Source: Ailurus styani (taxonomy: Eukaryota > Chordata > Mammalia > Carnivora > Ailuridae). Taken from it: a DNA stretch of 64,000 nucleotides. This document shows, piece after piece, positions 20,176-31,394 of this stretch. A program made the translations under genes and the position numbers. The stretch lies in contig LNAC01000740.1 in assembly GCA_002007465.1 (NCBI GenBank), positions 22,434-86,433 of the forward strand, in the 5' to 3' direction. The notes below the pieces were generated by a model that worked only from the letters and a program-made list of their open reading frames with translations, was not told the origin of the DNA and did no database searches. How positions within the stretch are numbered: position 1 is the first letter of the stretch; each line of letters starts with the position of its first letter.

Positions 20176-21169
20176 TATAGCAGATTCTGTAGGGGGCCCA
20201 CCACATCTCCTTGAGCTCTACCCTCTCAGAGTATGCCAACCAACTTCTAACAGTGTGGTCTTCCAGCAAAGCAACCTAAAAATGTCAGACCTCAACTAGT
20301 GACTGATGGGATTTAGTCTGTGAATACCTCCAGCTCCCTCAGCCTTTAAGAAGGTAACTCTGAAGTGTGTTTCTGCTCTGGATCTCAGGGCTCCCAGTGG
20401 AATTAATCTTCACTTGCCCAAGGCGGCAATCTGTTTGAGAACGCACCCTGTACAGGCTTCCTTCCCTCCTGTCTCACTCTCCACTGTTTCCTGCCAGTGT
20501 TTCCTAGAATCCCATTCCAAACGAAGGCAATGCTCTTTCTCCCAATCAACTCAATTCTTTTCCCTTTTCCTAGAACCAAAATGCTTTTCTCGTTGAAGCT
20601 GCAACATTCCTGAGCAGTTCTCAGGAATTCTACTTATCTATCTGTAAGCGTCCACGTAGATATGAGGCAGCAGGTGAATAGAAGGGGCTTGGTCTGCCCT
20701 GTGAAGTTGGAGTGACTATTCCACATCTTCTCCTATGACCAAAATAACCAGTGCCACAACTAGAAAGGCTTTCAAACATGCTGTCTGGCTTGCATGTGGC
20801 TCAAACTCATTCAAGCAAACCCAAAACTAAAAGCGATTCTCATAATTATGACTCCCAAGTGTTCACTTTTCTGAAGCAGCTAGTCTTTGTTTTGCTGATG
20901 TGCACCAACAAGAAGATGATGGGTCTGCTGACAATCCCAGTCACTAGAAAATGCAGGGGGAACTGAAGAGGACAAAATAGAATCTGATTAAGTTGCAGAA
21001 TTTCCACCAAGGAGGAAAAGCTGAGAGGAAGTGATCTTCACTACCTCCAGTGGAAACCAGCCCCCCAAGTCACGGGTCTTCTCAGTAGGAGGGAAAACCC
21101 TGTCCCCAGCACAAAAACACTGCCCTTCACGATCCTTCCTGACTGTCCTACACCCAGCAGCTTCTACTG
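20176..21169. other. unassigned intergenic sequence
   Basis: Mixed composition. No gene or repeat was recognised. Confidence 0.5.
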
Positions 21170-21620
21170 TCACAAGCAGCCAAGCCTTGAGGAAGTCACT
21201 TCACTTCTCTGGCCTCAGCTTCCTCATCTGAGAAGTGGGAATAACAGTACCTACCTTATCTGTTCAGCAACTTCTTGCTGTGTGTCCACCATGTGCCAGA
21301 CACTTATAAGGATCAAAAGAGGGCGCCTGGGTGGCTCAGTGGGTTAAAGCCTCTGCCTTCGGCTCAGGTCATGATCTCAGGGTCCTGGGATCGAGGCCCG
21401 CATCGGGCTCTCTGCTCCGCAGGGAGCCTGCTTCCTCCTCTCTCTGCCTGCCTCTCTGCCTACTTGTGATCTCTCTCTCTGTGTCAAATAAATAAATAAA
21501 ATCTTTTAAAAAAAAATAAATAAATAAATAAATAAAATAAGGATCAAAAGAGATAGCGTCTGTATGCATATAGTTGGCATGCAGTAAGCGCTCAGTAATC
21601 CTTAACTGAAACCATTAATT
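21170..21620 (+). mobile_element. MIR SINE interrupted by a SINEC
   Basis: Left part: GAGGAAGTCACTTCACTTCT, GGCCTCAGCTTCCTCATCTG, GGAATAACAGTACCTACC. After the SINEC: AGTTGGCATGCAGTAAGCGC, TCAGTAATCCTTAACTG. Together they make one MIR broken at the AAGGATCAAAAGAG target. Confidence 0.85.
21321..21538 (+). mobile_element. SINEC, young
   Basis: Canonical head, core (ATCGAGGCCCGCATCGGG) and (AAATAAAT)n tail. The 14-bp target-site duplication AAGGATCAAAAGAG is perfect (21308-21321, 21539-21552). It inserted into a MIR. Confidence 0.97.
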
Positions 21621-21639
21621 ATGGCTGTTACTTGATTTG

Positions 21640-21795
21640 ACCCTCAAAACAAAACTACATCATGGCTGTTCTTATCTCCGTGAATAAACCAAGGCTAAGA
21701 GAACATCAAGACCTGAATAGCGTTGCACAGCCAGAATGGCACCCAGGGCTTCTGATTTTAAGATCATGTATCTTTCCACCCTGCATTGTCTTGGG
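21640..21795 (-). mobile_element. MIR fragment
   Basis: CTATCATGGCTGTT-like start, CCAAGGCTAAGAGAACATCA, GCGTTGCACAGCCAGAATGG and CCAGGGCTTCTGATTTTAAG fit a diverged minus-strand MIR. Confidence 0.6.
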
Positions 21796-21844
21796 GTCCC
21801 TGGATAATAAAAAGAACACTCCCTAAGGGAGTAGAGCATTGACC

Positions 21845-22010
21845 AGGGGTCAGCAATCTGGAATGTTCCCGGTAGCAGATACTTTAGGCTTCACAAGCCA
21901 AATGGTCCCTATTGCACCTACTCATCTCTGCTGCCACAGCACACAGGCGGCCATAACATGACATAAACTGATAAGCAGGGCTGTCTTCTAATAACACAGA
22001 CTTTTACCTC
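21845..22010. mobile_element. hAT-Charlie MITE
   Basis: CAGGGGTCAGCAATCTGGAA, GATACTTTAGGCTTCACAAG, CTCATCTCTGCTGCCACAGC and GGCGGCCATAACATGACATA match the MITE family of 2442. The right end is degraded or missing. Confidence 0.75.
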
Positions 22011-22029
22011 TAGTTCTTTAATCTCTGTG

Positions 22030-22180
22030 GTGGATGAAAAACCCCGAGCTTTGGAGCGAGACAATCCAAGGTTCAAATCCCAGCTCAGACAATACTAATT
22101 GCATCCTCGGGCCATCGAAACTTCCTAAGCTTCAGTGAGTCAGGCTTATAGGTCATCAAATGGGAAATCATATTTATTTT
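22030..22180 (+). mobile_element. MIR fragment
   Basis: GCTTTGGAGCGAGACAATCC, AAGGTTCAAATCCCAGCTCA and GAAACTTCCTAAGCTTCAGT fit the MIR 5' half. Confidence 0.75.
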
Positions 22181-22424
22181 GTAGTTTTGTTAGGGGTTCA
22201 GGATAGGGCTTGGGTGCTTAAACTCTATCACTCATTCTTCTTCTCCCTCTGGCTTTCTGCTGAGAAACCAGTCCCTGGAGGATCCACAAACAGACAAGAA
22301 ACAGAGTCCTGGCTGCATTAACAGGCAGGCACATGTACAGAATCCAGTGCAAAGATCTCTAGAAAAGGAGGTATTGGAGAACACAGAAGTCCAGAGGTCC
22401 AAGTGAGGCCTCTATTTCTATCTT

Positions 22425-22618
22425 TTTTTTTTTAAGATTTTATTTATTTATTTCACAGATAGAGATCACAAGTAGGCAGAGAGGCAGGCAGAGAGAGGAG
22501 GAAGCAGGCTCCCCGCTGAGCAGGGAGCCCGATTCGGGCCTTGATCCCAGGACCCTGAGATCATGACCTGAGCCGAAGGCAGAGGCTTTAACCCACTGAG
22601 CCACCCAGGCACCCCCAG
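22425..22618 (-). mobile_element. SINEC
   Basis: Complete minus-strand copy with target-site duplication ATTTCTATCTT (22414-22424, 22619-22629). Confidence 0.97.
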
Positions 22619-22629
22619 ATTTCTATCTT

Positions 22630-23409
22630 GAGATGACCATGCTCCCCATAGGAAAAAAGCTATATGACCAGGTCTTCAGAATAGATCCAGAGTCCATGGA
22701 ACACACCAACCAGCCTCGTGGGCCTGGATGGCCACTCCCCACCTGCCCGTGGTAGGCAGAACAGAGACCTGGCTCACTCACACGCAGTAAGCTAACTCAC
22801 TAGCAAGAGGTGGCCCAGTGAATATTAAGTCTGACCAGTTGAGTTTCCAAACCAGTGAAGGGGTTCAGAGGAGCCTGGAAGCCCTCTTTGTGGCCAGGGG
22901 GAAGGGTGGGGCATTCCCTCCTCATGCCTTGGTTGGTAGGACCTACCATGGCACCTGGCACAGAATAGATATCTGAGGGTGAATGCCCCTGGGAGCAGGT
23001 CCCATGACAGATTCAGATGAATGTGATCCATTGAGGGAATGCACTCAGGAGAAACCTGGAAGGCAGGGAGGGAAGGAGAAGACCCAGGAAGGATGGGGTG
23101 TGGGGTTGAGTCTAGCCTTGCCCTGATCCATGGGGGCTAGGAGCATAAATTACACCACAGTGGCGACCTGTCTTACTGACATTTTGTACACCTGGAAGGT
23201 TTGAGAGACTGGAGTTCTCACCAAATAAGAGCTCTCTTCTCTTCCTCCCCACCTTCCTGCAACAGGTTCCCCAGGGAATGACAACAGATTGATCTTTATC
23301 AGAAAAAGAGAAGATTTCTCAAGTATGGGTTTATCTTCACCCATGCACCTCTGGTTGCCAGTCTGACTTGAATCTGAAGAGGGAAGATCAAAGTCTAGGC
23401 CTTCGAGGA
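22630..23409. other. unassigned intergenic sequence
   Basis: No gene or repeat was recognised. Confidence 0.5.
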
Positions 23410-24056
23410 TTCGGAGAAAGGGGAACCCTCTTACACAGTTGGTGGGAAGGCAAACTGGTGCAGACACTCTGGAAAACAGGATGGAGGTTCCTCAAAAAGT
23501 TAAAAATAGAGCTAGCAATTGCACTACTAGGTATTTGCCCAAAGGAGACAAAAATATAGATTTGAAGGGGTACGTGCACCCTGATATTTATAGCAGCAAC
23601 ATCCACAGTAGCCCAACTGTGGAGAGAGCCCAAGTGTCCATCAACAGATGAATGGATAAAGAAGATGTGGTGCCATCCCTGTTGATGCAGAAGTCTGGAG
23701 GAGAGTATGCTAAGTGAAATAAGTCAAGCAGAGAAAGTCAATTATCATATGCTTTCACCTACTTGTGAAACACAAGGAATAGCATGGAGGACATTAGGAG
23801 AAGGAGGGAAAAGTGAAGAGGGGGAAATCGAAGAGGGAGACGAACCATGAGAGACTGTGGACTCCAAGGAACAAACTGAGGATTTTAGAGGGGTGGGGGG
23901 TGGGGGAATGGGTGAGCCCGGACATGGGTATTAAGGAGGGCACAGATTGCAAGGAGCACTGAATGTTACATGTAAACAATGAATCTTGAAACACTGCGTC
24001 AAAAACTAATGATGTACTGGATGGTGACTAACATAATAAAAAAATTAAAATTAAAA
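23410..24056 (+). mobile_element. L1 LINE 3' end, internally rearranged
   Basis: ORF2 C-terminal coding sequence (GAGAAAGGGGAACCCTCTTA..) is broken by small deletions. Near 23672 it jumps from AAGAAGATGTGGTG to a segment unrelated to the usual codons, then resumes at GAGTATGCTAAGTG. The 3' UTR has GAGACTGTGGACTCCAAGGA, GTCAAAAACTAATGATGTAC and an A-rich tail. Confidence 0.9.
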
Positions 24057-24059
24057 AAA

Positions 24060-24475
24060 AGAAAATATGGTGCGTGTATATACAAAGGAATATTACTCAG
24101 CCATCAAAAAGAAGGAAAGCTTGCCATTTACACTGACATGGATGGACCTAGAGTGTATTATGCTAAGCAAAATAAGTCAGAGAAAGACAAATACCATATG
24201 ATTTCACTCATATGTCGAATTTAAGAAACAAAACAGATGAACATATGGGATAGGGAGGAAGGAAAAAGGAAAACAAACCATAAGAGACTCTTAATGATAA
24301 AAAACAGACTGAAGGGTGATGGAGGGATGGGTGGGGGATAGGCTGGATGGGGGATGGGTATTAAGGAAGGCACTTGATATGATGAGTCCTGGGTGTTATA
24401 TGTAAGTGACAAATCACTGAATTCTACTTCAGAAACCAATACTGCACTGTATGTTAACTAGAATTTTTTCAAACT
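24060..24475 (+). mobile_element. second, 5'-truncated L1 3' end in tandem
   Basis: Begins GAAAATATGGTGCG at the same L1 coordinate where the upstream copy breaks. It continues through TATTACTCAGCCATCAAAAA and GCTAAGCAAAATAAGTCAGA into a diverged 3' UTR with TACTTCAGAAACCAATACTG. No poly(A) is obvious; it may be an older subfamily than its neighbour. Confidence 0.85.
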
Positions 24476-24849
24476 TAGGAGAGGAAAAAGAAAAAGGCTT
24501 GGGCTTCACAGATGGAAACACATCTCATCCTACCCTTACCCAAACCCTCACGTCTCCCTTTTAGAGGATCTAATGGACGGTTTCCTCAACCTGAGGAAGT
24601 GTTATCACGTTTATCAAGAGCAAGAGAGGATATGTTTTGCAACCCGAAAAAAGAACATGAAAGAAACAAGAAAACAGAGGTTCTGCCTTGTGTCTGAGAA
24701 ATATGAGTATTTATGCACATACTAATTGAAATTGGCTCAGCCGCCATATGCACACAGTTAAAGGGGCTGGTGTTCGAGACATCGAGTCTAAACAAAAGCC
24801 GCTTTCGAAACACAATGCATTATGCAGGCTCCTGAGAGAACTAAATAAT
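24476..24849. other. unassigned intergenic sequence
   Basis: No gene or repeat was recognised. Confidence 0.45.
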
Positions 24850-25030
24850 CATTTCTGGTGGGTTTATAGTCAAATCAATGCCACAAATACTCAGTGAGCC
24901 CCCGCTGTGTGCCCAGCACTGTGCAATCATCTAGAATACAAAAACAAATGAGTAAGAGGTCACAGGCTGGTGGGGGAAATCGATGCATTAAAAAAAACAA
25001 ATAGAATACAACACAGCTGGCTGTCGTAGA
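24850..25030 (-). mobile_element. L2 LINE 3' end fragment
   Basis: CACAAATACTCAGTGAGCCC, GCTGTGTGCCCAGCACTGTG, CAAATGAGTAAGAGGTC and GGTGGGGGAAATCGATGC follow the L2 minus pattern. Confidence 0.65.
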
Positions 25031-25239
25031 GGCAGGAGCACAGATAGATGGGAGCTCTTGCTTCTGCCTGAGGATTCCCCCTCTTCTTGGGAGCTGCTGA
25101 TGGGGAGCAGGGTTTACGCGGTGAAGCAGTTCACAGGATAAGAAGCGTGGTCCAGTAGCATGGAGGCAGGGAAGTGCCTGGTCTAGAAGAGCAAGTAACT
25201 TGGTGGGGCTGCAGCATCACCAGTATGGGAAGAGGGGAA

Positions 25240-25580
25240 GGAATGCTGATCCCCCAGCCAGGTCCCAGCTCCAATGCCACCTCCTCAGAGAGCCCTTCCC
25301 TGACCTCCTACCAAAATATCGCCATTTCCTATCACCTCACCCTGTTTGGCTTTCTTCACAGCCCTGAACATTTTCTAAAGTTACTTTCATTATCAGTTTA
25401 TGTGTTTGCATTCTCTCCAAACAGCCTGTAAATTCATTGCAAGGGCAGGGCCCTTGTCTGTCTCGCCCATCATCACCTGTCTTGTTCATCACTGTACCCG
25501 CCAGCTCTCAGAACAGGGCCTGAGAACAGATGCCCGATAAATATTCGTTTTTACAAATGGGCAGGTGAATAAACCAATGA
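25240..25580 (+). mobile_element. L2 LINE 3' end, well preserved
   Basis: CAATGCCACCTCCTCAGAGA, GCCCTTCCCTGACCTCC, CAAGGGCAGGGCCCTTGTCT, GTTCATCACTGTACCCGCCA and CGATAAATATTCG follow the L2 consensus in order to its 3' terminus. Confidence 0.9.
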
Positions 25581-26161
25581 ATGGAGTATTTGCAGCCTGG
25601 GTTTGTGGAGCACTTCAAACCAGAACTACTTTACCTGTGATGGCTTTATTAGTTCTCATGACATCAGCTGCTATGACAAACAAACCCAACACTGTCACCA
25701 TCTTTGCCCAATAGGAATGTACTACTCACTCACTTATAAGGCCAACGAAGTGTTCCCGGTTGACAGGTGGCTCTCCTCTACTTATTGATTAGGGACCCAG
25801 GTACTTTCCATTTTGTGGCCCCGTCATCCCTCAGGGCCTGGGAGTCCTTTGTCTCCTGCGGGGTGGAAGCAGAAAGAGAGCCTCAGCTCAGAAGGGACAC
25901 ACCTCACTACCACTCAAAATCCTTTGGAGAGAAGGAGTCAAATGGCTCCATTTCAATGTAAGTACACTGGGATGAGGAGCTTCTGGCTAGACAGGCACCT
26001 CTCAGTGACACCACACTGTGGAAAGGGGAGAATGAGTTTGTGGTGGACAAAGAGCTAGCTCAGCCATGTCAGCCCAGAGCTCACAAAGGTTAAGCCATGT
26101 TATCTAAGAACTCACCACTCACAAGTGGTTCAACTGTCCCTTCAATTTAAAAAGTGGCCAA
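25581..26161. other. unassigned intergenic sequence
   Basis: No gene or repeat was recognised. Confidence 0.5.
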
Positions 26162-26283
26162 GGGGCGCTTGGGTGGCTCAGTGGGTTAAAGCCTCTGCCT
26201 TCGGCTCAGGTCATGATCTCAGGGTCCTGGGATGGAGCCCCGCGTCAGGCTGCCTGCTCAGCAGGGAGTAAAAAAAATGAAAT
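26162..26283 (+). mobile_element. SINEC lacking the CT-rich region
   Basis: The head and core are present to CTGCTCAGCAGGGAG (about 26269), then it runs directly to AAAAAAATGAAATAAAAA. The target-site duplication AAAAAGTGGC is visible on both sides, so the missing part was lost during or after insertion. Confidence 0.9.
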
Positions 26284-26689
26284 AAAAAGTGGCAAGTCCC
26301 TCCCCTCCCCTGTTCTCACTCATGCTAATTTCCACGCTCTGAGATAAGAAGGTGGCATTTCCTGATCTTGCCCCAAGATTCTGAGGAACTTTCCTATCAG
26401 AATCCTGTAGCTCCTATAAGCAGAGATCCATTTGTTCTGTTCCTGGGAAGGATGCAAGCCAAGTTTTTAAACTGATGGGCAAGAGAGGAATGTGCTCAAA
26501 TTTTGCCATGAATGGAGAGAGGGAGCCAACAGGTACAGAAGACAGGATGCCTGAGGAGAAGGGAATGGCCACCCAATGAGAGAGGGCCTGACGGGTTTGC
26601 TTCTACCCTACAGCCACCTTCCAATGACATCGATAACCACTCACACTGATTTAGCATTTCCTGTAGGCCAGGGACCAAGCCTGTTTTAT
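26284..26689. other. unassigned intergenic sequence
   Basis: No gene or repeat was recognised. Confidence 0.45.
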
Positions 26690-26850
26690 CAATCATTCTC
26701 TCTCTTCATTTTCAGTAAAACTGACACAATAGCCACTGTTATCCCCATTTTTGCAGATAAAGAAACTGAAGCCCAGAGGGGCTAAGCAACTAGCCATTGG
26801 TGACCCAGCCAGTCGGTGGAAGAGGTGGGATCCGAGGAGTCTGGTCCCAG
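26690..26850 (-). mobile_element. MIR SINE
   Basis: CACTGTTATCCCCATTTTTG, CAGATAAAGAAACTGAAGCC and CAGAGGGGCTAAGCAACTAG, then GTGGGATCCGAGGAGTCTGG. Confidence 0.85.
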
Positions 26851-28104
26851 AGCATCACCTTCTTCCGCCTTTGCAGCTGGTGGGGCTGGCGGCCAGGGCT
26901 AGAAAGTAGGCATGTAAGAGGTGCGGTCCTGCAAGGGTTTCCATCTTCAGCGATGGCCTAGCATCTTGTCTCCTGGAGGTCTTCACCTGGGGGAACTAGA
27001 ACTCTGTTGGCTCTTAGGGGTTGGTGTGCCATCTTTGTTCTACCGAGAGCATGAGCTATCTTTATGCCTCCAGGTGCCTCTTGCATCAAAGCAGGGTTTG
27101 CCCCACTTGCCCTGACGTTCCTGCTCTGCCTCTTACACGTGAACGGTTTTTTCTTTGCCCTTCTTGCGACAAACTGTGCTGCACTTCTAAGACAGTGTGA
27201 CGTACATTCAAATTACAGTCCTCACTTGTGATTACTTGGGCCTCTTAAGTAACCAATCATCGTGACTTTGAATGAGTTTAATTATCAGGGTATTTCAGTG
27301 CATAAATAACAATGCACACCCTGTTAGCCAGGCTGACAGCCCTAATTGAATCGAGCAGACTGGTCTCATCTGGTAGAAACCACTGAAATTTGGTCCTGAC
27401 ACTCTACACAGCATCATCAGAAAGATTGGAAGGGTCAACCCTACAGCGCAGCAAACTCCCAAGCCTGAACCCTTTTTGGAAGGGCTCAAGTCTTCTCTTC
27501 AAAGGGCAACTTGACTGAGAACGAAAAGAGATGTATAATTTTTTTTAGGAAAACTTCTTCAAGGAGAAGATCCATTTTCAGAGCGCTGTCAGACATGACA
27601 TCTCATTTAATCGCCTCTATGACTATAGAGGCATCGTCCTCCGACACAGTGCGTGGAGCTTAATCAAAGTGAGTTCAATGAATGGCAATCCAGAGATGGC
27701 AATCCAGGCTCAGGAGTCACACAGCTGATTTAAGCTGACACAGTCCTGATCTCGGACCTGCCAACTCAATTACCAAATGGAGAATCTGGGACCAATGAGA
27801 TAGTCAGCATCCCCACCCCAGCTCAGTCTCCCAGACCTAGGTCCCCCAGCCTTGAACAGCCCCAGGGCCTACATCCTTTCAGTTCCATCTTCTTCCCTGG
27901 GGGCCAGGGCAGGCCTGAAGAGCACCCAGGAACAGACCGTACTAGCAACAGCTGGCCCAATATGCAGACACGTGGGTCCTACCATCCCCCAGAGTGGCTT
28001 CTTACTTTTCTCTCTGACCAAAACCCCTTCCCCCAGGCTCAAGGGTGAGAGTGTCTCCAGCCTTCTGCCCCCTTTTTGCACCATGTAACACACTTTCTTG
28101 ACCT
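26851..28104. other. unique sequence; 27180-27380 looks conserved-element-like
   Basis: No gene is visible. 27230-27350 is AT-rich, complex and repeat-free, with homeodomain-type TAAT/ATTA cores (TAATTATCAGG, CCTAATTGAATCG), as often seen in conserved non-coding elements. Conservation is not tested. Confidence 0.4.
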
Positions 28105-28605
28105 TCTCTGTCCAAAGACTATGTTGGCAATCTGTTGAAGCCTATACCTTATTTCTCAGAATAGTATCTTTAAATGCATAAAATAAAACACAATAACAAA
28201 AGAAACCAAAGATGTTGAAATACAGTTATCAATGTATTTTTAAAATTGGATATAGGAATATATGCGCTCCTTTATTAATGCGTTAAACAATGAGATCTAT
28301 CAGAGGGTCTAATAACTTCCATAATTTCAAAGTAGTGATGAGCATGAATAATGTCTGAGACATCTGCAACAGCTGCAATGTGAAATAAAATTAAAATATC
28401 AGAGACTTTGTTGGTAGCAAAGTCACAGATAGTGCTAATACTATGGAAGTTTGCTGTTTACACTCAGTAATTGAAGGAAATGGTAAATTTCAATTAGATG
28501 CTGGTGAAAATAAAAATATATTTCACAGACTCCATATAAGTTCACAGACTCCCATAAGTCTATCCAAGACCCTTTGGTGAACCCCAAGTTAAGAACCCCT
28601 ACCCT
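28105..28605 (-). mobile_element. long hAT-like DNA transposon fossil
   Basis: AAATGCATAAAATAAAACAC, TATTAATGCGTTAAACAATG, AAGTAGTGATGAGCATGAAT, GCAAAGTCACAGATAGTGC and the terminal GTTAAGAACCCCTACCCTG match a known mammalian hAT fossil whose ends read CAGGGGTTCTTAACC. The terminal repeat is split by the following SINEs. No transposase frame. Confidence 0.65.
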
Positions 28606-28797
28606 GTGGCTCAGTCAGTTAGCGTCCAATTCTTGATTTCAGCTCAGGTCATGATCTCAGGGTCGTGAGATCAAGCCCCATATCAGACTCCACGCTCAGC
28701 TCAGAGTCTGATTAAGATTCTCTCTCTCCCTCTGCCCCTCCCACCACCACCACCACACCCCACTCTCTTTCTCTCTACCTTTAAAAAAAAAAAAAAA
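28606..28797 (+). mobile_element. SINEC, older subfamily
   Basis: GTGGCTCAGTCAGTTAGCGT, CAGCTCAGGTCATGATCTCA and a CT-rich region with CCACCACCACCACAC end in an A16 tail. The target-site duplication AAGAACCCCTACCCT / AAGAATCCCTACCCT encloses this and the next SINE (28591-28605, 28977-28991). Confidence 0.95.
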
Positions 28798-28799
28798 AG

Positions 28800-28976
28800 A
28801 GGATGCCTGGGTGGCTCAGTCGGTTAAGCATCTGCCTTCAGCTCAGGTGAGGATCCCAGGGTCTATTTCTCCCTCTACCCCTCCCCTCTGTTTGTGCTCT
28901 CACTCTCTCTCATGCTCTCTCTCTCTCCCAAATAAATAAAAATAAAATCTTACAAAAAATTATAATTAAAAAAAAA
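28800..28976 (+). mobile_element. SINEC inserted in the tail of the previous SINEC
   Basis: GGATGCCTGGGTGGCTCAGT, TCGGTTAAGCATCTGCC, then a deletion after GATCCCAGGGTC straight to TATTTCTCCCTCTACCCC, and an AAATAAATAAAAATAAAATC tail. Confidence 0.92.
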
Positions 28977-28991
28977 AAGAATCCCTACCCT

Positions 28992-30237
28992 AATCCTGTA
29001 CTGAACCAGTGCCCATCCCCCTCGGGTCCTGGAGAAGGAAGGAAAGAAGAGTGTTCTAAGAGTCAGCACCCTTGACCCAGGCTGCCCTTGCACCTATATC
29101 CACACAGGATCCTTGAGCCCCATCATCCCCACACCCCACCCCACTCGTCCACCCTAGACTAACTTCTAGAACCTTGACTTCCTACTTGCCATTTGTTTTA
29201 TCGTTTCTTTTAACATTTCCCTGTTTATCAACTTGCCTCTTTACTTGTACACAAACCACATCCCCCATTTCCTCCCAGCCTCCAGCTCACATCACAGCTG
29301 TTTACAGCATCTCCACTGGGGAACCCACAGTGCACATTTCACTTTACACAACCACAATACACTTGGTAAGGGCAGGCCACCCCCACTCATTTACAACAGG
29401 GACCTCCAGTCCCAGGCCGGGGCAGCCTCTACTGCACCGTATCCATTCCTGCCTCAATGGGGAGAGAGCCCCTTACTGTCTTAGAATTACCCTGTAACAT
29501 ACTACGGAGACCAGACCCTTCTCCCTGAGCTAATCTCACCCTGTGGCAAGAAGATGGAACTCTGTCTTAACTTTAGTGTGACGTTAATATAGGAGAGTGA
29601 CAGATTTGGCTCTTTGAGGTAGGAAATGTGTGTTCACACACCAAAACTGGGGACACTTCAAAATGAAAGGAAGCCAATAGGAAGTGTGTTGAATAACTGA
29701 TTAGTAAACAGTCAATAGGCTGCATAGGTGCAAAAAAGGAAACATGGACACCTCTAATCCCCGAAGACACACCCCCAACCCCCGCACCCCCATCCCTGTG
29801 GAATGTATTCACTCTCTTGTCAAAGCTTAGTCCTCTAGGATGCAGACTGAAAACAAACTTTGGATATTATCTGAGCCATATGCTTGAGGGTTTTCCAACC
29901 CAGTTCTTTTTGCAATTTGCATTTGGAATTGAGCAAGGAGTGGTGTTGATTGGATCTATTCATGAGTTCTCTTGGCTTTTGCAATTTATAGTCAAGGGAA
30001 CAGTGTAGATCCTTATCTCTTGCTCCCAATATTTCCAGATGGGCATGTAAAATAGCCAGTGTCTACTGTTACTATTTTTTTTATTATTATTTGTTTTGAG
30101 GGCACTCAAAGTTGTACAAACAACTGTCGATTTTTAAGACGGAACTCTGCAAATCATCAAAACTTCATAGCAATGGACAGGAAGAAGACAAGAACTCCCA
30201 CTCCTATGTATATTGTATCCAGAGCCACATAATAAAA
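28992..30237. other. unassigned intergenic sequence
   Basis: Includes a C-rich patch at 29760-29800 and a T-rich patch at 30072-30095. Short frames at 29174-29497 show no domain. No gene or repeat was recognised. Confidence 0.5.
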
Positions 30238-30450
30238 TAGCTAACACTTACATCGTTCGCGGACAGGCAATGTTCTAAGTGCCATACATGTAGTTTATAA
30301 TCCTCACAACAGTACTATGGGTACTATTTTACCCTCATTGGACAGATAAGAAAATGGGGCTCAGGAAAGGGAAGTAACTTACTTAAATTCACACAGCTAG
30401 GAAGCAACAGAGTTGGGATATGAACTCAGGCACACTTGTTCTAAAATGTG
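30238..30450 (-). mobile_element. MIR SINE, well preserved
   Basis: CAGGCAATGTTCTAAGTGCC, TAATCCTCACAACAGTACTA, CCTCATTGGACAGATAAGAA and TTCACACAGCTAGGAAGCAA. Confidence 0.9.
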
Positions 30451-30489
30451 TGTTCATAAATGGTGGCTTGTGTTACATGGTAGAAGAAA

Positions 30490-30690
30490 GCCTTGATCTA
30501 AGAGTTAAAGCACCCAAGCTTTAGGCCTAGCTCTGCAGGAGTTTGGGCATCTGAGCTGTATCCCTGGGTCTGCCACAAATTTGCTGAATGACTGTAGATA
30601 AGTCACTCCCTCTCCCTGTCTGTCACCCAGTCTCATTGCATTGAATGGTCTAATACTCCCCCTATAGTCAGAGGCAGAAAGCAGGTGTTA
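30490..30690 (+). mobile_element. MIR SINE
   Basis: AGAGTTAAAGCACCCAAGCT, CCCTGGGTCTGCCACAAATT, GATAAGTCACTCCCTCTCCC. Diverged but in MIR order. Confidence 0.65.
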
Positions 30691-30817
30691 GCAGGCTGTG
30701 CAGGCCTCGCTAGAGGTTGGAAAGATGTGGGGGAGGGAGTGATGCTGAGATCTGTGGCCTTGTGGGAAGTAGAAAAAAAAAATACTGGTATAAAAAGAAA
30801 TTAAAAAGCAAGGTGCT

Positions 30818-31032
30818 GGGCGCCTGGGTGGCTCAGTGGGTTAAAGCCTCTGCTTTCGGCTCAGGTCATGATCTCAGGGTCCTGGGATCGAGGCCCGCAT
30901 CAGGCTCTCTGCTCAGCAGGGAGCCTGCTTCCTCCCCTCTCTCTGCCTGCCTCTCTGCCTACTTGTGATTTCTCTCTCTGTGTGTCAAATAAATAAATAA
31001 AATCTTTAAAAAAATATATTTAAAAAAAAAAA
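30818..31032 (+). mobile_element. SINEC, young
   Basis: Canonical copy with CATCAGGCTCTCTGCTCAGC and a long A-rich tail. The target-site duplication AAAAAGCAAGGTGCTG is visible on both sides. Confidence 0.97.
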
Positions 31033-31394
31033 AAAGCAAGGTGCTGATAGATCTCTCTGAAACTTCCCCAGTGGAATACAAGTGCAACCCAGTCCTGTCT
31101 TGCCTTGATGCAGGTGGAGAGGAAGCAGGATACTAAACAGTCCCACTACCACCTGCTCATTGAAACCCAAGCACCCTAGAGGGTTTGCCAAACTTTGGTG
31201 CACCCTCCTTGACAAATTAGGCTCATTGCACAGCTAGGGGGTTCTGGATTTTTTGGGGCACACCAATCTGCATCTGGGGTGATTCCTTGGGTCCCAGGAT
31301 GCAAGAAGGAGCAGTCGGAAATGAGTTATAGCTGCTACCATCACAGGACCAAGATGCAAGAAAAGATAAAGGAAAACAGCCTTGCTAAAATTCT
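31033..31394. other. unassigned intergenic sequence
   Basis: No gene or repeat was recognised. Confidence 0.4.
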
